DNA from: Mycolicibacter sp. MU0083
GTDB taxonomy: Bacteria; Actinomycetota; Actinomycetes; Mycobacteriales; Mycobacteriaceae
Reading direction: 5' to 3'
Assembly: GCF_963378075.1 (NCBI RefSeq)
Contig: NZ_OY726394.1
Coordinates: 2,480,001-2,544,000, forward strand
DNA length: 64,000 nucleotides
Positions 29,162 to 37,867 of this stretch are shown in pieces. The notes below the pieces were generated by a model. The model saw nothing but the letters and a program-made list of their open reading frames with translations, was not told the DNA's origin and made no database searches. A program made the translations under genes and the position numbers. The first letter of the stretch is position 1. Each line of letters begins with the position of its first letter.

Positions 29162-29503
29162 TCACGCCGAAGCCGCCGAAGCGAGAGTGCGCACCGGCGG
29201 AATGACGACCTTGGTGCCGGCATCGATACGGGTGACTCCGGCGCCGGCCACCGGCCGCTGTGCCCGCTCGGCGCGCGCCAACCGGTTCCCGGCGTCGAAG
29301 AGCACCGTCGACAGCGGGATCTGCAGCGCCGCACAGATCGCGTTGAGCAACTCGCTCGAGGCTTCCTTACGGCCCCGCTCCACCTCGGAGAGGTAGCCGA
29401 GACTGACCCGCGCCGAATCCGACACCTCCCGCAGGGTGCGTCCTTGCGTGGTCCGGGCCTGGCGCAACACCTCGCCGACGGACTCCCGCAGCAATGTCGT
29501 CAT
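29162..29503 (-). CDS. clgR: Transcriptional activator ClgR
   Basis: This 113-residue cro/C1-type HTH regulator ([45 protein letters not shown]) activates clp protease and psp genes. The C-terminus LASAASA is small-residue-rich, similar to degrons seen by Clp proteases, and ClgR turnover by Clp is known in actinobacteria. The ATG at 29503 is used; an upstream extension would overlap the SigE-type promoter. First gene of clgR-pspA-pspM. Confidence 0.94.
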   Translation of the reverse strand: MTTLLRESVGEVLRQARTTQGRTLREVSDSARVSLGYLSEVERGRKEASSELLNAICAALQIPLSTVLFDAGNRLARAERAQRPVAGAGVTRIDAGTKVVIPPVRTLASAASA

Positions 29504-29551
29504 CGTGCACTCCCCCTCACGGGTCACCGAAGCAAACTCAGTCAACAGGGT

Positions 29552-29580
29552 CAACGCATACGATGCCCGTCCGGGTTCCC
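29552..29580 (-). promoter_or_regulatory. SigE-type (ECF) promoter of clgR
   Basis: On the minus strand GGGAACCCG, a 15-nt spacer and CGTTG match the mycobacterial SigE consensus (GGGAACYYY-N15/16-CGTT). It lies 48 bp upstream of the clgR ATG, in the gap after pgsA. SigE control of clgR-psp under envelope stress is established in M. tuberculosis. Confidence 0.82.
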
Positions 29581-29602
29581 GGATCCGACGATTTCCTTCG
29601 GG

Positions 29603-30199
29603 TCAGCCTGCGCGCGGCCCGTCGCGCATATCGACGACCGCCGATCGGATGTAGTCGGCGCCGGTCAACACCGTCAGCACCACCGCCGCCGCCATCACCG
29701 CCCACGCGGTCACCAGCCAGGGCCCGGTCAGCGGCAGGATCAGCAGCCCGATACCCACGGCCTGCACCAACGTCTTGAGTTTTCCGCCGCGGCTGGCCGG
29801 GATCACCCCGCGGTGCAGCACCGCGAATCGCAGCAGGGTGATCCCCACCTCCCGGGCCAGGATCAGCACGGTCACCCACCACCACAGGTCCCCGAGCATC
29901 GACAACCCGATCAGTGCGGCGCCGATCAGCGCCTTGTCGGCGATCGGGTCGGCCATGGTGCCGAAATCGGTCACCATGCCGCAGTTGCGCGCCAGCATGC
30001 CGTCGAGCCGGTCGGTGACGATGGCCGCCGCGAAGATCAGGAACGCCACGATGCGGGTCCTGGGTTCGTGGCCGCCGTCGGCGAACAGCACCAGGAGGAA
30101 CACGGGTACCAGCACCATCCGCAACACGGTCAACGCGTTGGCGAGATTGACGACGGGGACACGCGTCACCGCTGAACCGGCTTGAGGCTGTCCCGACAC
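29603..30199 (-). CDS. pgsA: CDP-diacylglycerol--glycerol-3-phosphate 3-phosphatidyltransferase
   Basis: This membrane enzyme makes phosphatidylglycerol phosphate, the precursor of PG and cardiolipin. It has 198 residues with several helices, and the CDP-alcohol phosphotransferase motif DG-x2-AR-x8-G-x3-D-x3-D is exact in DRLDGMLARNCGMVTDFG followed by TMADPIAD. GTG 30199 is chosen because TATTCT lies 7 nt upstream; a longer in-frame extension has no homology. It is divergent from argA. Called PgsA3/Rv2746c in M. tuberculosis. Confidence 0.93.
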   Translation of the reverse strand: MSGQPQAGSAVTRVPVVNLANALTVLRMVLVPVFLLVLFADGGHEPRTRIVAFLIFAAAIVTDRLDGMLARNCGMVTDFGTMADPIADKALIGAALIGLSMLGDLWWWVTVLILAREVGITLLRFAVLHRGVIPASRGGKLKTLVQAVGIGLLILPLTGPWLVTAWAVMAAAVVLTVLTGADYIRSAVVDMRDGPRAG

Positions 30200-30206
30200 G
30201 GCAGTC

Positions 30207-30212
30207 AGAATA
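30207..30212 (-). promoter_or_regulatory. pgsA -10 hexamer, leaderless type
   Basis: TATTCT (minus strand) ends 7 nt before GTG 30199. Confidence 0.55.
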
Positions 30213-30242
30213 TCGGTTACCCGGCCGGAAATGAGAAACCGA

Positions 30243-30248
30243 TACTGT
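30243..30248 (+). promoter_or_regulatory. argA -10 hexamer, leaderless type
   Basis: TACTGT ends 6 nt before GTG 30255; the overlapping GATACT is an alternative reading at 8 nt. There is no Shine-Dalgarno sequence. Confidence 0.45.
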
Positions 30249-30254
30249 GCAGCT

Positions 30255-30779
30255 GTGAATCTTGCCGCGGATCCCCCGGCTGGACGACCCCTGGTACGAC
30301 GCGCGCGCACCTCGGACGTCCCGGCGATCAAGAAGCTGGTGGACATCTACGCCGGCAAAATCCTGCTGGAGAAGAACCTGGTGACCCTGTATGAGGCGGT
30401 CCAGGAGTTCTGGGTCGCCGAGGACGCCGACCAGCGGGTGGTGGGGTGCGGTGCGCTGCACGTGCTGTGGTCGGATCTCGGCGAGGTGCGCACCATCGCG
30501 GTCGATCCGACCATGACCGGCCGCGGAATCGGGCACGCCATCGTCGATCGGCTGTTGCAGGTCGCCCGCGATCTGCAGTTGCAGCGCCTGTTCGTGTTGA
30601 CCTTCGAGACCGAGTTCTTCGCCCGGCACGGCTTCGCCGAGATCGACGGCACACCGGTCACCGCCGAAGTGTTCGCGGAGATGCAGCGCTCCTACGACGT
30701 CGGCGTCGCCGAATTCCTGGACCTGAGCTACGTCAAGCCCAACACACTGGGCAACACCCGGATGCTGTTGATCCTGTGA
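30255..30779 (+). CDS. argA: Amino-acid N-acetyltransferase (ArgA, GNAT type)
   Basis: This enzyme N-acetylates glutamate (or glutamine in the M. tuberculosis enzyme) as the first step of arginine synthesis. It is a single GNAT domain of 174 residues, the same length as Rv2747, with the acetyl-CoA motif VRTIAVDPTMTGRGIGHAIVDRLL. GTG 30255 gives that length; the upstream in-frame codons fall inside the divergent promoter. It lacks the kinase-like domain of classical ArgA. Confidence 0.93.
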   Translation: MNLAADPPAGRPLVRRARTSDVPAIKKLVDIYAGKILLEKNLVTLYEAVQEFWVAEDADQRVVGCGALHVLWSDLGEVRTIAVDPTMTGRGIGHAIVDRLLQVARDLQLQRLFVLTFETEFFARHGFAEIDGTPVTAEVFAEMQRSYDVGVAEFLDLSYVKPNTLGNTRMLLIL

Positions 30780-30782
30780 CCG

Positions 30783-31292
30783 TTAGTCGCGCACCATATT
30801 TCGGGTGCCGTGAATGGCGCCGATCAGGAAGCTGAACTGCCCGTCGGATTCCATTCGCCCCTCGCGGACCAGGGATAGGTCCGCTATTCCCTGTTTGCGG
30901 GCCTGCTCGCGAACCTGTTCTTCGGTGATCATCTCTTTGCGCATATTGCCGTCGAGGAATTTGCCGTCGTGGATCACCAGCAGCGGCCCCGGCCGCAGCA
31001 GCCTCGCCACACCGGGCCACCGGTGCGCCATCCAGTTGAGCAGGTAGGACCAGCCGATGATCACCCCGACCAGCAGGATCCCGTCGCTGATCGACCGGTA
31101 GCCGCCCGCCATCCCGTTCTGCGCCGCATCGGCGATCAGCACCACGACGATCAGATCGGTGATGCCGTTGGTACCCGACTCACGTTTCAATACCACCCGC
31201 AGCATCGCGTAGATCGCGATGTAGATGACGGTTCCGCGGATGATGATCTCCGACGGCGGGGTATCGAAAGCGAAAAGTCGTGCCCAATCCAC
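30783..31292 (-). CDS. DUF421 (YetF-like) membrane protein
   Basis: This 169-residue protein has three N-terminal membrane helices (IIIRGTVIYIAIYAMLRVVL, LIVVVLIADAAQN, ISDGILLVGVIIGWSYLLNWM) and a cytoplasmic DUF421 domain (LLVIHDGKFLDGNMRKEMITEEQVREQARKQGI). The molecular function of DUF421 is unknown; YetF-type proteins are linked to envelope or spore functions. Its GTG start has TAATCT 6 nt upstream. It is convergent with argA and divergent from the WS/DGAT gene. Confidence 0.88.
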   Translation of the reverse strand: MDWARLFAFDTPPSEIIIRGTVIYIAIYAMLRVVLKRESGTNGITDLIVVVLIADAAQNGMAGGYRSISDGILLVGVIIGWSYLLNWMAHRWPGVARLLRPGPLLVIHDGKFLDGNMRKEMITEEQVREQARKQGIADLSLVREGRMESDGQFSFLIGAIHGTRNMVRD

Positions 31293-31298
31293 GTGCTG

Positions 31299-31304
31299 AG
31301 ATTA
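31299..31304 (-). promoter_or_regulatory. DUF421 gene -10 hexamer, leaderless type
   Basis: TAATCT (minus strand) ends 6 nt before GTG 31292. Confidence 0.5.
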
Positions 31305-31329
31305 CGCGCCGGTCCGTTTTCAGAAAACC

Positions 31330-31383
31330 GTCCGTGTCCGGTCCGTGTCCGCCGCGTGTTCACCGCGTGTTCACCGTGTGGCA
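31330..31383. repeat. 11-bp phased direct-repeat array in divergent promoter
   Basis: Five consecutive units of one helical turn lie here: GTCCGTGTCCG twice, CCGCGTGTTCA twice, then CCGTGTGGCA. Within it TCACCGC-N4-TCACCGT (31360-31377) resembles the PhoP-type direct repeat TCACAGC-N4-TCACAGC. The array lies between the DUF421 and WS/DGAT genes and could be a regulator-binding array. Confidence 0.65.
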
Positions 31384-31477
31384 CCGTCGCCGGCCAACCC
31401 GAGGACTTCCGGCCCTGCCCGCGAACCACGAAACCAGCGATAGTGGTACTGACAGTTGCAGATAACTGGAGGTAGCC

Positions 31478-32830
31478 GTGGCCGAGCACCTGACCCCCCT
31501 GGATGCCGGATTTCTGGGCGTCGAAGACTCCGATCACAACGTCAGCATGGCCATCGGCACCTTGGCGGTGCTCGACGGCCCGATGCCCGACCACGACGCG
31601 ATCCAGGCCACCCTGGCCGACCGACTGCGCGGCTGCCCGCGATTCGGTCAGCGGTTGGTCCGCCACGCCTTGGGCCTGGGGACACCGGAGTGGGTCGACG
31701 ACCCCCACTTCGATATCGCCCACCACATCGGCCGGATCGCGGTGCCCGCCCCCGGCGGCGATGCCGAACTGCACGGGGTGATCGCCGACGTGATGTCCTG
31801 GCGGCTGGATCGCCGCCGCCCGCTGTGGGAGATCTGGGTGATCGGCGGACTCGCCGATGACCGGTGGGCTCTGCTGATGAAGGTCCACCAGTGCATCGCC
31901 GATGCCGGCGCGACCGCCCACATGCTGACCGGCCTGTCCGACAACGGCTTCGGCGATGCGGCCGTCGCGGCGCCCCGCGATGCGGCGCGGCCACCGCATC
32001 ACCGGCCGGTGCCGGACCTCAACCCGCTGCACTGGATCGACAATCTGCGCGGCGTCGTGGAGTTGGCCACCGGTCTGCTGCAGCCGGCCGAGTCCCCGCT
32101 GAACGGGCCGATCACCAGTCGGCGCCGGTACAGCGCCGCGCGGGTGGCGCTGGCCGACGTCGAGCAGATCTGCCGGGCCTTCGACGTCACCGTCAACGAT
32201 GTGGTGCTGGCTGCGCTCACCGAGAGCTACCGGGATTTCATGATCCGTCGCGGCCAAGTGCCACAACCGGATTCGTTGCGGACCCTGGTACCGGTGGCGA
32301 CCGCGGGCGAGGAAGCACGGCAGGCCCAGAACCGGGTTTCGCTGCTGCTGCCGAATCTGCCCATCGAGGAGTCCCACCCGGTGCGTCGGCTGCTGGCCGT
32401 GCGGTCGCGGCTGGCGCACGCCAAGGCCGGCGGGCAGCACCATGCCGGGCATGCGGTCATGTCGGCCGCCGGCCTGCTACCGGTCACCTGGTCGGGGTGG
32501 GCGGCGCAGCTGCTCGGCCGGCTCCACCAACGCGGTGTGGTGACCGTGGCGACCACGGTGCCCGGCCCCGCGGTGCCGCTGCAGATCATGGGATGCGACG
32601 TGGTGCAGGTCCTGCCGGTGCCACCCATCGCGATGCAACTTCGCACGGGCGTGGCGATCCTCGGATACGCCGGGAACCTGTTCGTCGGGATGCTGGCCGA
32701 CTTCGACCTCGCCGCGGCCGACGAACTCACCCGGGGCCTGGAGACCGCGGTCGGCCGGCTGGTGGCGCGCAGTAAGCGCCGCAGGCCGCTCCGCGACTGG
32801 CACGGGCTGGGCCTGGTGCACAGCGCTTAG
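31478..32830 (+). CDS. WS/DGAT-family acyltransferase with altered active site
   Basis: This 450-residue protein has full wax-ester synthase/diacylglycerol acyltransferase length. It opens [14 protein letters not shown], has RPLWEIW at about 114-120, [14 protein letters not shown], and a C-terminal DUF1298 domain. The catalytic HHxxxDG motif reads HQCIADA here (His137, Gln138, Asp142), so the second histidine, the presumed general base, is replaced by glutamine and the glycine is lost. Triacylglycerol or wax synthesis is therefore doubtful; a changed chemistry or regulatory role is possible. GGAGG lies 6 nt before the GTG. It may be controlled by the repeat array upstream. Confidence 0.88.
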   Translation: MAEHLTPLDAGFLGVEDSDHNVSMAIGTLAVLDGPMPDHDAIQATLADRLRGCPRFGQRLVRHALGLGTPEWVDDPHFDIAHHIGRIAVPAPGGDAELHGVIADVMSWRLDRRRPLWEIWVIGGLADDRWALLMKVHQCIADAGATAHMLTGLSDNGFGDAAVAAPRDAARPPHHRPVPDLNPLHWIDNLRGVVELATGLLQPAESPLNGPITSRRRYSAARVALADVEQICRAFDVTVNDVVLAALTESYRDFMIRRGQVPQPDSLRTLVPVATAGEEARQAQNRVSLLLPNLPIEESHPVRRLLAVRSRLAHAKAGGQHHAGHAVMSAAGLLPVTWSGWAAQLLGRLHQRGVVTVATTVPGPAVPLQIMGCDVVQVLPVPPIAMQLRTGVAILGYAGNLFVGMLADFDLAAADELTRGLETAVGRLVARSKRRRPLRDWHGLGLVHSA

Positions 32831-33021
32831 CGCCTTTACCCGGGCGCGGCCAGGGCGATCTCACGTCATGTGCCGGCGATCAGCGCCTTGGCGGCGACGT
32901 TCCTCTGATCTGGCAGCTTCATACGGAAGTCCAGGGAAAACCCTGTATTCCCCCCACGCTCCCCATGGTTGGCTCTCACACAGGAAACCACTGGGATTTG
33001 GCATGGAAGGTCTCAGGAACC

Positions 33022-36000
33022 ATGGCTGTTGATCGGGGTCACGGACGCAAAGGCACTTCGAGCGGCCGTCGGGGCCGTCGTGGAGTTCGGGTGGTGGGTG
33101 CCGGTGCGACGGTGGGGGCGTTTGCGGCATTCGGGCTGGCGCCGGTCCTCCCGGCGCCGGTGGCACGGGCCGACTTCGGCTTCGAGGACCTGTTCGACCC
33201 CGCCTTCTGGGAGGGTCCGATCCCAGAACCGCAGGGGTCGTGGGCTGGATTGGATCTGGTGCTGCCCGGCGCCACCGAAGCAGATCCAATGGCCGCTGCG
33301 TGGCACGACGACTGGTACATGGCGCTGCACCAAGACCTGCAGAACGTCATCACCGACCCAGGGAACACCTGGTGGCTGAACATCCTGAACTGGCCATCGG
33401 AGTTGCTGTTCGGCCGCACTTTGATCGGCAACGGTCTGGATGGCTTCGCCGACACCAACACCTCGCTGTTCGGCTGGCTTCCGGGCATCGGCGATCTGGG
33501 TGACGGCGGATTCTTGATCGGCGACGGCGGTGCCGGAGTGGCCGGCACCCTCGCCGATCCCGACGGCGCAGTCGGTGGGATGGCCGGCATGTTCGGAAAC
33601 GGCGGCGCCGGCGGAACCGGTGCGTCGGCCTGGCTGAGCGACGACGGGCTCATCGAGGCCGGAAACGGCGGCGCCGGCGGTACCGGTGGCTGGCTGATGG
33701 GCGACGGCGGCGCCGGCGGTGTCGGCGGAACGGGCTGGACCGGTCACGCCGGCGGCAACGGTGGTGCGGGCGGCGATGCCATCGCGTGGGGCTTCGGGGG
33801 CAACGGCGGCACCGGTGGTGCCGGTGGCGCCGGGATTGCCGGGGTGGCACCCACCGCGGGCAACCCGGTGGGCTTGGCCGGCGGAACCGGCGGCAATGGG
33901 GGCAACGGTGGCAACGCCGGGCTCATACTCGGCAACAGCGGCAATGGTGGTGCCGGAGGTGCGGGCGGTGCCGGCGGAAACGGTGCCGACGGCGTCTCTG
34001 GCGGACACACCGATGGACAGGACGGCACCGCCGGCGGCGACGGAGGCGATGGCGGCAGCGCCGGCAGCCGTGTCGGCTGGTTCGGATCGGCAGGTGCCGA
34101 CGGGGGCGGTGGGGTCGGCGGGGTCGGCGGTAACGGCGGCAACGGCGGCAACGGCGCCGCCGGTCTCGACGGGACAGCCGAGCACGTCGACGGCTACGAC
34201 GGACAGGATGGCGGCCGAGGGGGTAACGCTGCAGTCGGCGGTGCCGGTGGACTCGGCGGCGACGGCACCGTCGCCGCGAGCGGTAGCACCGGAGTGGCCG
34301 GCAACGGAGGCGACGGCGGCGCCGGCGGGAATGGCCTGACCACCGACAACACCGTGGCAACCCAGGGTGGCCGCGGTGGTAATGGGGGCACCGGCGGTAG
34401 CGCGCCAGTCGCCGAGGGCAACGGCACCGCCGGGGCCGGCGGCGCTGGCGGTGCAGGCACCTACGCGGGCGGGGACGGCGGAACCGGCGGTCGCGGTATC
34501 AGCAGCGTCACCGGTGACGGAGGCGCGGGCGGTGCCGGCGGGGCCGGCGGCGTGGCCACCGGCTGGTTCTCCGACGGCACCGCGCCGAATCTCCCCTTGG
34601 GCGTGATCGGCGGCTACCACGGCACCGGAGGCACAGGAGGCGCCGGCGGTGACAGCGTCACCGGCAACGGGGGCGCCGGCGGGGCCGGTGGCGCCGCGGG
34701 CGCTAGCGACGCCCCCGATAGCACTGCGATGATCTGGGGTGGTCGCGGTGGCGACGGCGGCGCGGGCGGTTCCACCAGCAGCGGCAACGGCGGTGCAGGA
34801 GGCGCGGCCGGACACGGCGGCACCGGCACCTTCATGGGCGGCAACGGTGGTCGCGGCGGCGACGGCGGTTCCAGCGATGACGGTATTGCGGCCGATGGCG
34901 CCGACGGTGGCCAAGCCGGTACCGCGACCGGCTGGCAATATCTCTTCGCCACCTGGGCAACCAACGGCGTCGGGGGCGACGGCGGCAACGGTGGAGACAC
35001 CATCAGCGGGACGGCCGGCAACGGAGGCGACGGGGGTACGGGCGCGCCGAGCCTTGCCGGGAACAACATCATCGGCCAGGGCGCCTCCGGCGGTAACGGC
35101 GGCAACGGCGGCAACAGCGCCAGTACCGTCGGCGGCAACGGCGGTCACGGCGGCGTTGGTGCCGTCGGGACCTCTGACACCTCCTTCGGCGGCCACGGCG
35201 GCAACGGCGGCAACGGCGGCAACAGCGACACTGGGAACGGCGGAAACGCCGGAAACGGCGGCAACGGCGGCAACGGCGGCGAGATCGGTGGTGGCAACGG
35301 CGGAAACGGCGGCAACGGCGGGAGCACGACCAGCGGCAACGCCGGCACGGCCGGCGCAGCCGGAAATGGCGGCAACGGCGGTGGTAGTGGTGGTCGCGGC
35401 GGTGACGGCGGCGACAGCGACACCGGGGTCGCGACCGACGGCGCCCACGGCGGCTCAGCCGGCAGCGGTGGCTATGGCAGCAACGGGGGTGATGGCGGTA
35501 ACGGCGGTAACACCATCAGCGGAGCCGCGGGCCACGGCGGCAACGGCGCCGCCGGCGGTGTCGGTGGCGACGGCGGACACGGCGGGCACGGCGGCGCCAG
35601 CAGCACCAGCAACGGCGGGGACGGAGGGACCGGCGGCAACGGCGGGGACAACGAAGGCAGCGGCGGAAACCACGGCGGAAACGGCGGACACGGCGGCAAC
35701 GGCGGCAACACCACCAACGGCAACGGCGGCGCAGCCGGCGCGGCCGGCGACGGCGGAAACACCACCAACGGCAACGGCGGACACGGCGGACACGGCGGCA
35801 ACGGCGGCAACACCACCAACGGCAACGGCGGTACTGCAGGCGCGGCCGGCGACGGCGGAAACACCACCAACGGCAACGGCGGACACGGCGGACACGGCGG
35901 CAACGGCGGCAACACCACCAACGGCAACGGCGGTACTGCAGGCGCGGCCGGCGACGGCGGAAACGGGGGTGGTGCCACTGGTCACGGTGGGGCGGGTGGA

Positions 36001-37833
36001 CGCGGCGGCAGCGGCGGCAGCAGCCATACCGGTATTGCGGCCCATGGCACAAACGGCGGTGCCGGAGGCGCGGCACTAGTCGGCGGCGACGGCGGCGACG
36101 GCGGCCGGGGCGGAAATGGCGGAAGCAGCGGCGGCGGAAACGGCGGCAGCGGCGGAAACGGCGGTCATGGCGGCGGCAATGGCGGTCACGGCGGAAACGG
36201 CGGCACCAGCGACACCGGCGAAATCGGCGACGGCGGCAACGGTGGCAACGGCGGACACGGCGGCAGTAGCAACGGTGGCGGAGACGGCGGAAACGGCGGA
36301 AATGGCGATACCGGCGGCACCGGCGGCAACGGTGGAGACAGCGCAATCGGTGGCGGAAACGGCGGAAGCGGCGGCACCAGCGACACTGGGAACGGCGCCA
36401 ACGGCGGACACGGCGGCAACGGCGGCACCAGCGACGGCGGCAACGGCGGCAACGGCGGCACCAGCAACACCGGAAACGGCGGACACGGCGGCAACGGCGG
36501 CACCAGCGACGGCGGCGACGGCGGACACGGCGGCAACGGCGGCACCAGCAACACCGGAAACGGCGGACACGGCGGCAACGGCGGCACCAGCAACGGCGCC
36601 TGGGGCCCCGACTCCGGGGGCTCTGGCGGAAACGGCGGCAACGGCGGTACCAGCAACACCGGCCACGGCGGCAACGGCGGCAACGGCGGCAATAGCCGCG
36701 CAGGCCACGATGGCGGAAGCGGCGGTGCCGGCGGAAGCGGCCACATTGGCGGTGGCGACGGCGGAAACGGCGGGAACGGCGGCGACAGCGCCAGCGCCAG
36801 CGGCAACGGCGGCGACGGCGGTACCGGAGGCCATGGCGGGAGCAGCACTACCGGCAACGATGGCAACGGAGGCGACGGCGGAAACGGCGGAAGCGGAGGG
36901 AACAGCGGCGGCGGCGGCGGAAGCGGCGGGAACAGCGGCACCGGCAACGGCGGCAACGGCGGCGACGGCGGCGACGGCGGCAACGGCGGCAACGGCGGCA
37001 ATGGCGGCACCAGCAACACCCGCATCGGGGGCAACGGCGGCAACGGCGGCGGTGGCAGCGCCTCTACCGGAGGCAACGGCGGCGACGGCGGCACCAGCAA
37101 CACCGGCGACGGCGGCAATGGAGGCGGCGGCGGCATCGGCTACCTCTGGGGCGGCCGCGGTGGCAACGGCGGCGCCAGCAACACCGGCAACGCTGGCAGC
37201 GGCGGCGACGGCGGCGACGGTGGCGTCGCCGGCGGCCGGGGTGGAAACGGTGGGGACAGCGACGCCGGTCTCGGCGGTGACGGCGGCAACGGCGGCCACG
37301 GCGGCAACAGCGGCAGCGGCGGCCACGGCGGCCACGGCGGCAACAGCAACATCGGTAGCGGTGGTCGCGGCGGTGCCGGCGGCACCGGCGGCTGGGGCGG
37401 CTCGGGCGGTACCGGTGGCGACAGCAACAGTAGTAATGGTGGACACGGCGGCGACGGCGGCAACGCGAATCCCAGCGGCGGTGCCGGCGGAAACGGCGGA
37501 AACGGAGGCAACGGCGGCACCAGCGACACCGGCACCGGCGGCGACGGCGGTGCTGGCGGAAACGGCGGCGATGCCGTGGCTTCCTTCACCGGTGGCGACG
37601 GCGGCAATGGCGGCAACGGCGGTTCCAGCAACACCTCTACGGGCGGAAATGGGGGCGACGGCGGCAGCGGCGGCAACGGCGACACCGGCAGCGGCGGCAA
37701 CGGAGGCAATGGGGGCGACGGCGGCGATTCCATTGCCGCAGGTAACCCGGGCGAACTCGGCACACTTGGCACTGGCCCCACCGGCTCCATTGGTGGCTCG
37801 GGCGGCCCCGGCGGGGCGGGCGGCACGCCGTAG
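33022..37833 (+). CDS. Giant PGRS-repeat protein with signal peptide instead of PE domain
   Basis: This 1603-residue protein has a basic N-terminus, then a signal peptide ([27 protein letters not shown], probable cleavage after Ala50). A non-repetitive domain of about 80 residues follows ([10 protein letters not shown] to [12 protein letters not shown]). At 131-138 GRTLIGNG matches the GRPLI-NGANG motif that joins PE and PGRS regions in PE_PGRS proteins. The remaining 1450 residues are GGxGGx repeats ([19 protein letters not shown]), ending GGAGGTP. No PE domain or YxxxD/E secretion motif is present, so export is probably by Sec (or Tat) rather than ESX. The ATG at 33022 follows AGGA; an in-frame start at 32965 precedes a less plausible signal. 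Confidence 0.9.
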   Translation: MAVDRGHGRKGTSSGRRGRRGVRVVGAGATVGAFAAFGLAPVLPAPVARADFGFEDLFDPAFWEGPIPEPQGSWAGLDLVLPGATEADPMAAAWHDDWYMALHQDLQNVITDPGNTWWLNILNWPSELLFGRTLIGNGLDGFADTNTSLFGWLPGIGDLGDGGFLIGDGGAGVAGTLADPDGAVGGMAGMFGNGGAGGTGASAWLSDDGLIEAGNGGAGGTGGWLMGDGGAGGVGGTGWTGHAGGNGGAGGDAIAWGFGGNGGTGGAGGAGIAGVAPTAGNPVGLAGGTGGNGGNGGNAGLILGNSGNGGAGGAGGAGGNGADGVSGGHTDGQDGTAGGDGGDGGSAGSRVGWFGSAGADGGGGVGGVGGNGGNGGNGAAGLDGTAEHVDGYDGQDGGRGGNAAVGGAGGLGGDGTVAASGSTGVAGNGGDGGAGGNGLTTDNTVATQGGRGGNGGTGGSAPVAEGNGTAGAGGAGGAGTYAGGDGGTGGRGISSVTGDGGAGGAGGAGGVATGWFSDGTAPNLPLGVIGGYHGTGGTGGAGGDSVTGNGGAGGAGGAAGASDAPDSTAMIWGGRGGDGGAGGSTSSGNGGAGGAAGHGGTGTFMGGNGGRGGDGGSSDDGIAADGADGGQAGTATGWQYLFATWATNGVGGDGGNGGDTISGTAGNGGDGGTGAPSLAGNNIIGQGASGGNGGNGGNSASTVGGNGGHGGVGAVGTSDTSFGGHGGNGGNGGNSDTGNGGNAGNGGNGGNGGEIGGGNGGNGGNGGSTTSGNAGTAGAAGNGGNGGGSGGRGGDGGDSDTGVATDGAHGGSAGSGGYGSNGGDGGNGGNTISGAAGHGGNGAAGGVGGDGGHGGHGGASSTSNGGDGGTGGNGGDNEGSGGNHGGNGGHGGNGGNTTNGNGGAAGAAGDGGNTTNGNGGHGGHGGNGGNTTNGNGGTAGAAGDGGNTTNGNGGHGGHGGNGGNTTNGNGGTAGAAGDGGNGGGATGHGGAGGRGGSGGSSHTGIAAHGTNGGAGGAALVGGDGGDGGRGGNGGSSGGGNGGSGGNGGHGGGNGGHGGNGGTSDTGEIGDGGNGGNGGHGGSSNGGGDGGNGGNGDTGGTGGNGGDSAIGGGNGGSGGTSDTGNGANGGHGGNGGTSDGGNGGNGGTSNTGNGGHGGNGGTSDGGDGGHGGNGGTSNTGNGGHGGNGGTSNGAWGPDSGGSGGNGGNGGTSNTGHGGNGGNGGNSRAGHDGGSGGAGGSGHIGGGDGGNGGNGGDSASASGNGGDGGTGGHGGSSTTGNDGNGGDGGNGGSGGNSGGGGGSGGNSGTGNGGNGGDGGDGGNGGNGGNGGTSNTRIGGNGGNGGGGSASTGGNGGDGGTSNTGDGGNGGGGGIGYLWGGRGGNGGASNTGNAGSGGDGGDGGVAGGRGGNGGDSDAGLGGDGGNGGHGGNSGSGGHGGHGGNSNIGSGGRGGAGGTGGWGGSGGTGGDSNSSNGGHGGDGGNANPSGGAGGNGGNGGNGGTSDTGTGGDGGAGGNGGDAVASFTGGDGGNGGNGGSSNTSTGGNGGDGGSGGNGDTGSGGNGGNGGDGGDSIAAGNPGELGTLGTGPTGSIGGSGGPGGAGGTP
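35701..35965 (+). repeat. 102-bp tandem repeats within the PGRS gene
   Basis: Three successive units of 102 bp (34 codons) begin at 35701, 35803 and 35905. Each encodes GGNTTNGNGG, (A/T)[16 protein letters not shown] and HGGHGG blocks. Units two and three look identical, which suggests recent expansion; the last is cut short. Confidence 0.85.
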
Positions 37834-37867
37834 CCGCCGGTTCTTCAGCGGACTCCGGTGACGGCGG

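Noticed and set aside
33600..37800. Repeated short DNA units suggesting a CRISPR array
   Set aside because: The periodicity is 9-18 bp codon repeats within one open reading frame, with no spacers, palindromic repeats or cas genes.
33013..37826. Long open frames antisense to the PGRS gene (811, 456, 316 codons and others)
   Set aside because: They arise from the GGN/CCN repeat composition, give only Pro/Ala/Val-rich strings and have no start signals or homology.
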